Source: CAZJKE01 sp964546585 (GTDB taxonomy: Bacteria > Planctomycetota > Phycisphaerae > Phycisphaerales > SM1A02). Taken from it: DNA of 64,000 nt. The stretch spans positions 82,195-146,194 of the forward strand of contig CAZJKE010000002.1 in the NCBI GenBank assembly GCA_964546585.1. The letters run 5' to 3'. Position numbers and translations under genes: made by a program. Shown here one piece after another: positions 25,105 through 33,580 of the stretch. The stretch's first letter is position 1. Each line of letters begins with the position of its first letter. The notes below the pieces were generated by a model that was given only the letters and a program-made list of their open reading frames with translations, ran no database searches and was not told the DNA's origin.

Positions 25105-25776
25105 ATGCTCACCACGACCGTTGAGAACTATCTGAAGGCCCTGTACCTCCTCGAATCCAGCGATCGAGAGCATCGCATTCCCACTGGCCAACTCGCCGAC
25201 GCGCTCGATATCACCCCCGGGTCGGCTTCGGCGATGATCAAGACGCTTGCAGAGGCCGGTTTTCTTGATCACGAGCCCCACCACGGTGTCCGATTGAGCA
25301 CCAGCGGAATGGCTGAGGCCATCCGAATCGTTCGGCGGCATCGGATCGTGGAGCGATTCTTGGTTGACATTCTCGGCATGAATTGGAGCGAGGTCCATGA
25401 GGAGGCTGAGCACCTGGAGCACGCCGTGTCTGACCGCGTCATCGAACAGATGGATCGCCTGCTCGGGCACCCCACGGTTGATCCTCACGGGGATCCGATC
25501 CCCGATGCAGGAGGTCAGGTACCGATGCGTCAGGTCCGCCATCTCGCTGGCTGCGAGGTGGGTGACCGAGTGACCATTGCCCGCCTCGCCGACCAACACC
25601 CCCGCTTTCTTCGCTTTGCCGAAGAACACGGGCTTCGCCCCGGCGCGGTCCTCGACATCCTCGACCGCGACGACATTGCCCAGTCGATTACCTTTCGCCG
25701 CGACGATCAGGACATGGTGCTCGCCCTTGAACCGGCAGGGACAATCGAGGTCGCCGCTTCTCCCGGTATGGGGTAG
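25105..25776 (+). CDS. DtxR-family metal-dependent regulator (MntR-like)
   Basis: A 223-residue regulator. An N-terminal winged helix (ENYLKALYLLES, then QLADALDITPGSASAMIKTL) is followed by the dimerisation/metal domain (RRHRIVERFLVDILGMNW, HEEAEHLEHAVSD, HPTVDPHGDPIPD) and a C-terminal FeoA/SH3-like domain (residues about 150-220). His and Glu residues of the HEEAEHLEH motif are the expected metal ligands. It is divergent from the importer operon and should bind the shared palindrome when loaded with Mn2+ or Fe2+. The ATG at 25105 is used; a TATCCT box at 25088-25093 gives a predicted leader of only a few nucleotides. The importer permeases carry related domains. Confidence 0.93.
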   Translation: MLTTTVENYLKALYLLESSDREHRIPTGQLADALDITPGSASAMIKTLAEAGFLDHEPHHGVRLSTSGMAEAIRIVRRHRIVERFLVDILGMNWSEVHEEAEHLEHAVSDRVIEQMDRLLGHPTVDPHGDPIPDAGGQVPMRQVRHLAGCEVGDRVTIARLADQHPRFLRFAEEHGLRPGAVLDILDRDDIAQSITFRRDDQDMVLALEPAGTIEVAASPGMG

Positions 25777-25789
25777 CCTGTCTCCCACC

Positions 25790-26764
25790 ATGGGCCGATC
25801 CCTCCACGCCGCGTGCGCCATATGCCTGTTGATTGTCGCCGGCTGCAAGGATGCGGTACCCCCCGAGACATCTGCCCCAGCACCGCAACCGGCGGCGATC
25901 ACCAGCAGCGGTGGGGAACTGTTCGCCATGTACTGCGCGTTGTGCCACGGCGCCGAGGGGCGAGGTGACGGCGTGTTGGAACTCGATCGTCCCGCGAGAA
26001 ACTTCGTTGACGGCGGTTTCTCATTCGGCAATACACAGGAGGCGATTGAAAGAACCATCGCCGGCGGCGTTCCGGGCTCGCCCATGCCGCCCTATGTCGA
26101 TGCGCTGAAGGAAGAGGAGATCGCACGCTTGGCGACCTTTGTTCGAAGTCTCGCACCCACTGCCGCCGAGGCCAGTTCCGATCAAACGGAGTTGATTGTC
26201 GGCGACCAACCGATCATCGTCCGCGGCATGCTCGGGCCAGTGATCGATGAAATGGCAATGTGGCCGCGGGGGCTGGTGGTCGGGAATCCCGACGGCCGCA
26301 GTTATGTCTACCGCGCTGATGATGTGCGACTGCTCGCCGTTCGACAAGGTCGGTTTGTCGGCCGAGCGGATTGGAATGGTCGCGGCGGTACACCGCTGCA
26401 ACTGCTCGGAACGATTGTCGCGGACATTGACGACGGCGATGGTGTCGGCATGTTCGCCACAGCAACTGAGCGGCCCTTGCGCGGCGTTCTTCTGGAGACA
26501 TCCACACTTGGAGATCGTGGCAGCATCCGATATGCCCTCGCACAAACGGACGGCTCAGTCGTTGGCACGGTAACCGAGTCCTGCCGCGGGGCGACGGTGG
26601 AAGAACGCGCGGTGATAGCGCAGCAACTTGAGATCGATGCGTCACAGCCAATCATCGTGCACATTCCGGCATCTGCACGGCGGATGTCGGGTGGCCACAC
26701 CATGACACTTCCGGCGGGCAAGACCGCGTTTACTCTGACCCACACGGCAAAGGTAGTGCCGTGA
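25790..26764 (+). CDS. Mono-heme cytochrome c lipoprotein with an uncharacterised C-terminal domain
   Basis: A 324-residue protein with a lipoprotein signal ending IVAGC (Cys19). A class I cytochrome c domain has the heme motif CALCH at residues 49-53 and a likely axial Met99 in GSPMPP. After about residue 125, a 200-residue beta-rich region with no family I recognise follows (for example VRGMLGPVIDEMAMWPRG). It is probably anchored in the periplasm and passes electrons for the dehydrogenase-like protein encoded next, whose GTG start overlaps its stop by 4 nt. A TAGCCT box lies 10 nt before the ATG. Confidence 0.82.
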   Translation: MGRSLHAACAICLLIVAGCKDAVPPETSAPAPQPAAITSSGGELFAMYCALCHGAEGRGDGVLELDRPARNFVDGGFSFGNTQEAIERTIAGGVPGSPMPPYVDALKEEEIARLATFVRSLAPTAAEASSDQTELIVGDQPIIVRGMLGPVIDEMAMWPRGLVVGNPDGRSYVYRADDVRLLAVRQGRFVGRADWNGRGGTPLQLLGTIVADIDDGDGVGMFATATERPLRGVLLETSTLGDRGSIRYALAQTDGSVVGTVTESCRGATVEERAVIAQQLEIDASQPIIVHIPASARRMSGGHTMTLPAGKTAFTLTHTAKVVP

Positions 26765-29277
26765 ACGCCGCACTGATCCTGGCACTTCTGATGGCCAGCG
26801 GCGATGAGTCGCGGTACTGGAGCGTCGACTACCTCTCGCCGCCGAAGGGGGAAGTGCTCGAAGTCGGTGGCATGGGGTTTCTTCCGGACGGCGACCTTGT
26901 TGTCAGCACCAGGCGGGGGCAGGTTTGGCGAATATCTGATCCGCTTGCGGAGAATCCGGACGATGCATCCTTCGAATTGATCTGCGAGGGGTTGAATGAG
27001 GGACTCGGACTTGCTGTTGTGAACGGTGAGATCGTGGTGCTTCAGCGGACTGAACTCTCGCGGCTTCTTGACAAGAATGACGACCGGATCATCGACACGA
27101 TCGAGACCATCTCACAGGACTGGGGCGCAAGCGGTAACTACCATGAGTTTGCTTTCGGCCTGCCGATCGACGCCGATGGCAACATGTACATCGGTCTGAA
27201 TGTGGGGTTCTGGGGAGCCCAGTGGTGGCACGGCAAGTCCCGCGTTCCCTGGAGAGGCTGGGTGCTGAAGGTCGCGCCGAATGGCACGACCACACCCGTT
27301 GCGCCGGGGTTTCGAAGTCCCTGTGGACTGGGAATGATGGATGACGGAACGCTGTTGGTGACGGACAATCAGGGTGACTGGATGCCCGCCGGCCCCATCT
27401 ATGCCGTGCAGCCGGGTGGCTTTCACGGTCACCCCGCGTCGCTGCGGTGGTCCGACCAGTGGCCGAACAATCTGGATGAGGCGAGCGACACCGTTCCTCC
27501 GGACACACCTCGAGTTCCCGCCGCGATCTGGCTGCCGTACAAGTGGTCACGCTCCGCAGGCAACCTGATTGCCGACACCACCGGCGGCGCATTTGGCCCT
27601 TTCGAGGGGCAGTTCCTGGTGGCGGAACTCACCAATGGGCAGATCATCCGCGCTGACTTCGAAGAGATCGACGGGACATTGCAGGGGGCATGCTGGCAAT
27701 TGCGGCAGCGCGTAGGTTCCGCCGCCCGCGTCGCCTTCGCGCCGGACGGCACACTCATGGTCGGGATGACCAACCGCGGATGGGGCGGCCTGCCCCCATC
27801 CGACGGAATCGCGAGAGTTCGGTGGACCGGCGAACTTCCCATGGAGATGGAACGCGTTCACATCTTGCAGGACGGTTTCGAGGTCTCATTCACGAAACCG
27901 CTGGGCGGTGTTCCGAAGGTAACGGCGGAACGGTACGACTACGACTGGTGGTGGGAGTACGGCTCTCCCGAGAGAAACACGACGCCGATGCCCCTGGCGG
28001 GGTCCTCGCTTTCCGAGGATGGGTTGACGATGACCATTCGACTTGAGGGCATGGCTGCAGGTACATGCGCCCGTGTGGTTCTGCATGAGGCAATGGCTGT
28101 TGACGGCACGCCGTTGTTGCACGACGAATTCAACTACACGATCAACCGGATTCCGGGTGATGCGGAGGGGGCGATTGTGCCCGTCGCCAAGAAGGCGCGG
28201 CCGCCGGTCGAACGCGGGCAGAGGGTTGAGGGTTGGCTTTATCTCATGTGGGGTGATTCGTTCGAATTGTGGGATCACGAGAACATCGCTGTCGGCAACG
28301 CGGAGTTGGACATTGATCAGCCGACGCGATTCGCCATGCCGCCCGGGGGCAATTGGCTCGTAGCGGAAGAGGTAAGTGCGTTCGACTCGCGATTGCGATT
28401 CGAGGCAGACGCGGAGATCCTGATTCGATTCATGCTTCCAGAGCAGGGTCGTGGCGTCTTCTGGCTCAGACCAGACATCGGGATTCAGGTTGCCGACAGT
28501 GCGTCTCAGCCGCCGGGAACGATGATTGACGGCGATGGCCGCGTTCTCTTCTTGCCTCGTCAGTCGGGGTACCTCGGACCCGGTCTTGCGCACGAGATGA
28601 AGATCTGGCTCAACAACGACAGGATTGAGCGGATTGAAGTCAATGCTGTGCCGGTCGTTGAGAACATGCCGCTGCCGGAGCGGGCGGAGAGCGATCTCTC
28701 GCTCGGTGTCGAGTGCCTCGATGGGCAGATGGCATTTGCGGACATTCGACTGCGGCGGCCGGAGATTCCAGAGGGGGCCGGCGAATGGCATTCGTTGTTG
28801 CAGCAAGCCGACACATGGCGTGCCATTGGCGACATCGAATGGGATCTCACCGATCAGACGCTCTCGCTCAAGGGCGACGGCGTCCTGCTCATTCCTCAAC
28901 CGCTCCAGCATGCCGGGGCCGTGCGGCTTGATGTGTGGACCGACGGTACGGGCTATGGGGGCATCATCCTGCAGCCGGACGATACTGGCACCGGCACGAC
29001 GGTTGATGTCGGCACCACAAAGGGGCGGGGTATGGGAGGTGTGCGAGGGCGGCGGTCGCTTCAAGTCACGCCCATCGGCTCGCACGAGTGGTGCACGCTT
29101 GAGTTGGTGCCTGGAAGCCCCGGCCGCGTCAATCTCAATGGCGTGTCGCTGATCGACACCGAGGATCTTCCCCTACCGGGAAACTGGATCGGCATCGAGG
29201 TGCGAAACGGCGCGGCCATCCGCGCCCGCCACCTCACGGTATCAGACAACGGTGTCCTAGCAGTCGCCCCAGACTGA
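26761..29277 (+). CDS. Large sorbosone-dehydrogenase-like beta-propeller protein
   Basis: An 838-residue protein. Residues about 30-360 form a six-bladed propeller of the glucose/sorbosone dehydrogenase type (GMGFLPDGDLVVSTRRGQVW, FGLPIDADGNMYIGLNVG, FRSPCGLGMMDDGTLLVTDNQGDW). The remaining half is beta-rich; residues about 680-830 look like a concanavalin/DUF1080-type lectin fold (GGIILQPDDTG, GRVNLNGVSLIDTEDLPLPGNWIGIEVRNG). The N-terminus is short but hydrophobic, so export is likely. It overlaps the cytochrome c gene by 4 nt, consistent with an oxidoreductase-electron acceptor pair. The substrate, presumably a sugar derivative, is unknown. Confidence 0.75.
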   Translation: MNAALILALLMASGDESRYWSVDYLSPPKGEVLEVGGMGFLPDGDLVVSTRRGQVWRISDPLAENPDDASFELICEGLNEGLGLAVVNGEIVVLQRTELSRLLDKNDDRIIDTIETISQDWGASGNYHEFAFGLPIDADGNMYIGLNVGFWGAQWWHGKSRVPWRGWVLKVAPNGTTTPVAPGFRSPCGLGMMDDGTLLVTDNQGDWMPAGPIYAVQPGGFHGHPASLRWSDQWPNNLDEASDTVPPDTPRVPAAIWLPYKWSRSAGNLIADTTGGAFGPFEGQFLVAELTNGQIIRADFEEIDGTLQGACWQLRQRVGSAARVAFAPDGTLMVGMTNRGWGGLPPSDGIARVRWTGELPMEMERVHILQDGFEVSFTKPLGGVPKVTAERYDYDWWWEYGSPERNTTPMPLAGSSLSEDGLTMTIRLEGMAAGTCARVVLHEAMAVDGTPLLHDEFNYTINRIPGDAEGAIVPVAKKARPPVERGQRVEGWLYLMWGDSFELWDHENIAVGNAELDIDQPTRFAMPPGGNWLVAEEVSAFDSRLRFEADAEILIRFMLPEQGRGVFWLRPDIGIQVADSASQPPGTMIDGDGRVLFLPRQSGYLGPGLAHEMKIWLNNDRIERIEVNAVPVVENMPLPERAESDLSLGVECLDGQMAFADIRLRRPEIPEGAGEWHSLLQQADTWRAIGDIEWDLTDQTLSLKGDGVLLIPQPLQHAGAVRLDVWTDGTGYGGIILQPDDTGTGTTVDVGTTKGRGMGGVRGRRSLQVTPIGSHEWCTLELVPGSPGRVNLNGVSLIDTEDLPLPGNWIGIEVRNGAAIRARHLTVSDNGVLAVAPD

Positions 29278-30954
29278 GATCAGGGCAAGCATGTCCTTGA
29301 CATTCACCACAGCGTTGTCATCGAGATCGCCACTGCATCCGCCGCATGATCCCCACTGCGAGATCAGTGCCAGAAGATCCTTGACGCCGACCACCGCGTC
29401 GCCGTCCAGATCGCCAAAGCATTCCTCGACCGGATCGATCGATTCCAGCGCCGCCTGGGCGTTGATGAAACCGTGTCCAAAGTTCGTGTCGTAGCCGTTG
29501 CTGCCGTAGTCGACGGCCGTCGACGACAAGACATCCTCCAACTCATCGGGACTCAGGCTCGGGTCTACGGAAAGCACAAGCCCGGCGACTCCCGCGGCAT
29601 ATGGGGAGGCAAACGAGGTCCCGTCGATCGTGGTGGTGTTCCCGGAGCCATACCCCGCGCTGCCGGTGCGATCGGTCGTCCGGATCCCCTCACCCGGTGC
29701 GCTGATGAACAGGCCTGATCCATGTGTGCTGAAACTGGCAAGCGATCCGTTTGATGACATCGCTGCGACCGCAACAACACTGCTGAGATTGGCGGGCCAG
29801 CCGATCGTTGTAGACCCGTCGTTGCCTGCAGCACCAACATGAAAGACGCCCGCCGCTCGTGTTGCGTTGAAGGCACTGGTGATGCTCGACATCGGCGAGC
29901 CGCCACCCCAACTGGAATTGGTCACCCGTGCACCTGTGTCTTCGACCCAGTTGATGCCGCTGACAACCCAACTCTCCTGGAATTCCAGAAAACCAAGGCA
30001 GAACCCGAAGAGATCCATCTCATTGAATACCTTGCCGGCGCGAACCCAGCAGTGCGGGGCAATGCCTGTCACGCCCTGATTGTTGTCGATCGTTGCAGCA
30101 ACGCATCCGCCGACAGCCGTGCCGTGGTTGTCACAACCAGTGCTTGGGTTTCCGTTGCTTCCGCTACCGGTGAATGTCTGGCCGGTCAACTGGTGAATGT
30201 CAGCGTGCGCCTGATCGATGCCCGAGTCGAGCACGACAACGACGATGTCCTCGCTGCCCATCGAAATGTCCCACGCTTCAGGGGCATCCATGTCATGATC
30301 GTTGGACTGGTGCAGGCCCCACTGCTGGCCAAATTCCGGGTCGTTGGGCATGTGATTGCCGCGGACCCAGGCGATTGCATCGCTCTCGGCAAACTCGAAC
30401 ATGTCCATGACGGCCAGCGTGTTGGCTACCGCCAGCACATCGCGCCCATCGCGAAGCGTTGTTCGAACGCGGTAGAGTCGATCCATCCCCGCGAAATCTG
30501 TATCAAGAATGTCGCCGTGTAAGGAAATCACTGCTTCGGCGGCCTCGGCATCGCTGCCTGCGGCACGCATCACAAGCAGATCGCGTGTCGGGATGTAGGG
30601 CAACCCGCTCTGGCCAGCGAAGACCGGCGACACAAAGTCGAACTCGCCTTCCGCGGCAAGTCGACTGACCACGGAATCAATCTGTCGTGCGCCGTGCAGT
30701 GACCGTGTTGTTTCGATATAGGTCCAGCCTGGCACGGTGCTCGGCGACATCATGGAAGCGTCGACACCGACGCTCGCAAGTACATCGCCCGGCGCTGCTG
30801 GCGAACCGCCTTCGTCAAAGACCGCGATCATGGTGACATCCAGCCCCAGCGGAATTGCGTCCTTGAAGTGGTGGTAGGTGTGATTGGCAGCGGTGGCCAC
30901 GCCCGCGAGGCAGCCCATCGCAACTCCAAATGCGGCGACTTGTTGTCGTGTCAT
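29257..30954 (-). CDS. Secreted subtilisin-like (S8) serine protease with C-terminal dockerin-like repeats
   Basis: A 565-residue secreted protease. Signal peptide about 1-22. Catalytic Asp243 (VVVLDSGIDQ), His277 (DNHGTAVGG), oxyanion Asn378 (AAGND) and Ser447 (GTSFASPYAAG) complete the S8 triad. Residues about 515-565 hold two repeats of the type DLDGDAVVGVKDLLALISQWGSC, EF-hand-like dockerin modules found on many planctomycete exoproteins. The ATG at 30954 follows AAGGAG; an upstream reading from 30975 has no such support. Its last 21 nt overlap the convergent propeller gene. Confidence 0.93.
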   Translation of the reverse strand: MTRQQVAAFGVAMGCLAGVATAANHTYHHFKDAIPLGLDVTMIAVFDEGGSPAAPGDVLASVGVDASMMSPSTVPGWTYIETTRSLHGARQIDSVVSRLAAEGEFDFVSPVFAGQSGLPYIPTRDLLVMRAAGSDAEAAEAVISLHGDILDTDFAGMDRLYRVRTTLRDGRDVLAVANTLAVMDMFEFAESDAIAWVRGNHMPNDPEFGQQWGLHQSNDHDMDAPEAWDISMGSEDIVVVVLDSGIDQAHADIHQLTGQTFTGSGSNGNPSTGCDNHGTAVGGCVAATIDNNQGVTGIAPHCWVRAGKVFNEMDLFGFCLGFLEFQESWVVSGINWVEDTGARVTNSSWGGGSPMSSITSAFNATRAAGVFHVGAAGNDGSTTIGWPANLSSVVAVAAMSSNGSLASFSTHGSGLFISAPGEGIRTTDRTGSAGYGSGNTTTIDGTSFASPYAAGVAGLVLSVDPSLSPDELEDVLSSTAVDYGSNGYDTNFGHGFINAQAALESIDPVEECFGDLDGDAVVGVKDLLALISQWGSCGGCSGDLDDNAVVNVKDMLALISVWGDC

Positions 30955-31008
30955 GCTGATCTCCTTGTCCCCCACCCGCGGTCACCTTAGGTCATGGATG
31001 GTGACATC

Positions 31009-32427
31009 TCAAGGGTTCGGCGTCGATTTCGATGGGGGATCACGCTGCCAAGGCCCCGGGGGGGGCACCTCCCCGACATGTTTGACGATCTGCCCGCCCG
31101 CAGCGGGTGACATGTCGATCTCGCGGTTGCCATGCCACCCGATGAACACGCCCAGCGGCCAGTCCTCCATGAGCCTGACCTTGAAAGGTGGTCCGTCACC
31201 TGGAAATATCAGTTGTATGTCCCAGTACACATTTTCCCGGGCTGAATGTGGGCCTCTTCCCAGCGCACCGCCGCTACGAAGTGGTTGCTTCGGTGTGTCA
31301 CGCTGCTCAATCACGATGTCCTGATGGAGGTTGCGAAAGGCACACGCCCTATGGCAGTCCATCGCCAATTCCCGGCCGCGGCCACGGTGAAAGACATTGA
31401 AGTGACTCGACCATGACAGCGTGGTGCCGTGCCGGTGGGGCGCATCGATCACGAAGTCCTCGACGAGACAGTGGCCGCAGCCGCTGAGGCAGATCGGATG
31501 ATGCATCGTGCGGCCGCTCATGGCCACATCTCGCACGGTCGTAAAGCCGCAAGTGCCAAGCAGAATGCCGCTGTCGGCATTGCGTGTACGAATGCCCGAC
31601 AGGTAGCATTCGACAAGCCCATTTCCTGCAATGGCGTTGAAACCACGTTCCTTGAGGTGCCCCGGATAGGGTTCCTCTCTGAAGTCAAAGGTCAAGTCGC
31701 GAACCGCGCAGTGTTGCAGGTACGGCCGGCGAACAACCACCGGGTTCCACGTGGGCCGCAGAGGCGCCGGCAGTGGTGGTTCGACCATCACTCGATCGTC
31801 ATCCACAGCCAATACTCGCACCCATGTCACGATGCGGTACTTGTCTGATGCCTTCAATTCCGAGCCGTACCGAGGTGGGTCGACTGCGTCGCCGTACAGC
31901 CATTGCAGCAGTGAATCCTCTCCGGTGTCATTGAACCAGCGAATCTGTACCCACTCTCCCGCGGTGAGGCGATTGCCATCATCAATCCACTGCGCGGTAA
32001 ACGAGTGTGCGCCATCGGCCTCGTCCGACACAATGTCCGCCACCACCTCGTCGCGTCCACCCGGTGACAGCGTGAGCAAGCCCCCGGACCAACTCCACTT
32101 CCGATCAGCGCCGCGAAGTTCCGCAAGCGGCTCAGGGCAAGAGAGAATCGTCCCGCCAGCGGGGTCACCAAGCAGGCGAATATTGCTCTTGGAGATTCGG
32201 ATCGGCTTCTCGAGAATCCAACGGCCCGAGGGAATACGCACAGCCCCACCACCATCGCCGACCGCATCAATCGCCGACTGGATGGCTGCTGCATCGCCTA
32301 CGTCATCGTCTGCAACGCCGCCGTACTCAACAACACTGACAATCCTCCGAGGCGGTGGCAACGGCGGACATCCCGCACGTGAGAAATCCGGAAGAGCAGC
32401 CAATTGCACAAGCATCGCCGTCAGCAT
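31009..32427 (-). CDS. Secreted right-handed beta-helix (pectate lyase-like) protein
   Basis: A 472-residue protein with a signal peptide (about 1-18). It starts with the pectate_lyase_3 pattern: EYGGVADDDVGDAAAIQSAIDAV, then GGGAVRIPSGRWILEKPIRI. The middle contains short strand repeats with asparagine and glycine turns (IAGNGLVECYLSGIRTRNADSGILLG and so on), as in parallel beta-helices. It probably binds or cleaves a polysaccharide outside the cell; catalytic residues cannot be placed with confidence. The ATG overlaps the fructosamine-kinase-like gene by 7 nt. Confidence 0.8.
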   Translation of the reverse strand: MLTAMLVQLAALPDFSRAGCPPLPPPRRIVSVVEYGGVADDDVGDAAAIQSAIDAVGDGGGAVRIPSGRWILEKPIRISKSNIRLLGDPAGGTILSCPEPLAELRGADRKWSWSGGLLTLSPGGRDEVVADIVSDEADGAHSFTAQWIDDGNRLTAGEWVQIRWFNDTGEDSLLQWLYGDAVDPPRYGSELKASDKYRIVTWVRVLAVDDDRVMVEPPLPAPLRPTWNPVVVRRPYLQHCAVRDLTFDFREEPYPGHLKERGFNAIAGNGLVECYLSGIRTRNADSGILLGTCGFTTVRDVAMSGRTMHHPICLSGCGHCLVEDFVIDAPHRHGTTLSWSSHFNVFHRGRGRELAMDCHRACAFRNLHQDIVIEQRDTPKQPLRSGGALGRGPHSARENVYWDIQLIFPGDGPPFKVRLMEDWPLGVFIGWHGNREIDMSPAAGGQIVKHVGEVPPPGPWQRDPPSKSTPNP

Positions 32428-33293
32428 GACAAGGCCGACCTCGCCGCACCCATCGCCGCTGCGAGATAGGAGCGTCCAAACAAGTTCACATGGTTGAGCA
32501 GGTGATAGGTCTGGTAGACCGCGATTCGCTTTGAGTCTGCCCGCTGTCCGGTGGCGGCTTCATAGGCTTCAAAGGCCTCTTCGGGAAACCCGCCAAAGAG
32601 CCGCATCATGGCGATGTCGCACCATCGATCCCCGATCGAACACGCCGGGTCGATGATCGCCAACTCCTTGCCACACGCCACCGCATTCCCCGACCAGAGA
32701 TCACCATGCAGAAGCGCTGGTGGCGGCTGGTGTGGCAGGATGTCACCGAGGTGCTTGATCAGCGACTCAAATACATCCTTCTCGCCGCTTTGCAGGAGAT
32801 CACTATCGATTGCCAACGCGAGTTGTGGTTCCAGCCTGCATGTGACATTGAATTCGACCCAGTCCTTGCACCATGTGTTTCGTTGCGGTGTTCTACCCAG
32901 ATAGTTGTCGCTGCAATACCCATACGCTTGACCGGCAGCACAGTCGTGCAGGGATGCGAGCGATGTGCCAAACAAGGGCCAAGCACGAGCGGTCGCTGTC
33001 GCGCCTGGTAGATGCTCCATGAGCAGTATGGCGGTTCCAAGATACACGCCGACGGTGTGCACATCTGGAACTCGCACCGTCCCAGTTGCGGCAATGGCCT
33101 CCAACGAGTGCGATTCGGTATTCAACATGTCCGCATCAGCAGCATGCGCACACTTCGCGACAAGGTGGCCGCCGCGACTGAGATTGACGGCCACCACATT
33201 GTGCATGCACCCACCGCCGAGCGGTGAGACCGCCTGCACAGCATCAGTCATTCCGGCATCCGCCATCGCGGCAGCGATGGAGCGTGTATTCAC
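32421..33293 (-). CDS. Fructosamine-3-kinase family protein
   Basis: About 290 residues with an aminoglycoside/fructosamine-kinase fold. The N-terminal SPLGGGCMHNVVAVN includes the glycine loop; VAKC holds the ATP-binding Lys. LLHGDLWSGNAV is the Brenner motif (HGDxxxxN) and IDPACSIGDRWCDIAMMRLFGGF follows as in FN3K enzymes. Bacterial members deglycate ribulosamine or fructosamine adducts on proteins. The start is uncertain: GTG at 33293 (used) or 33305, both just after the stop of the Cys-rich gene; a longer reading to 33359 would overlap that gene. Its neighbours are secreted proteins, an odd setting for a cytosolic kinase. Confidence 0.85.
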   Translation of the reverse strand: MNTRSIAAAMADAGMTDAVQAVSPLGGGCMHNVVAVNLSRGGHLVAKCAHAADADMLNTESHSLEAIAATGTVRVPDVHTVGVYLGTAILLMEHLPGATATARAWPLFGTSLASLHDCAAGQAYGYCSDNYLGRTPQRNTWCKDWVEFNVTCRLEPQLALAIDSDLLQSGEKDVFESLIKHLGDILPHQPPPALLHGDLWSGNAVACGKELAIIDPACSIGDRWCDIAMMRLFGGFPEEAFEAYEAATGQRADSKRIAVYQTYHLLNHVNLFGRSYLAAAMGAARSALSC

Positions 33294-33310
33294 CGGGCAA
33301 CGCACAGCGT

Positions 33311-33523
33311 TTACTTGCAGCAGGCTGGTGAACCTTTGATCTTGCCGCAGTCCGGGCACTTTGGCAGATCGTCATTGCAACAGTCGTCGCTGCCCTGTGG
33401 CATTCCGCAGGGGCACAGTTCGGCCGTGCCTGCTTTCGTTGATTTCGGATTGGCGTTGCATCCAATGAGTGCCATCAGGGAGATGAGTGTAAGGACTGTT
33501 GTAACTGCTCTTGCGTGCCTCAT
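33311..33523 (-). CDS. Small Cys-rich lipoprotein
   Basis: A 70-residue protein with a lipoprotein signal ending MALIGC (Cys22). The mature part has nine further cysteines arranged as CPCG, CC, CPDC, CC (LCPCGMPQGSDDCCNDDLPKC), suggesting a metal-binding or disulfide-linked minidomain similar in spacing to small zinc ribbons. AAGGAG lies about 8 nt before the ATG at 33523. It is the first gene of the run leading to the fructosamine-kinase-like and beta-helix genes. I recognise no family. Confidence 0.7.
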   Translation of the reverse strand: MRHARAVTTVLTLISLMALIGCNANPKSTKAGTAELCPCGMPQGSDDCCNDDLPKCPDCGKIKGSPACCK

Positions 33524-33580
33524 TGATGTGCTCCTTGGTCTCAGCGACGAAGACAATGGTAGCGGATGTAGCATATGCCC

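Noticed and set aside
27886..29085. 399-codon minus-strand frame opposite the large propeller gene
   Set aside because: Antisense shadow without ribosome-binding site or family motif.
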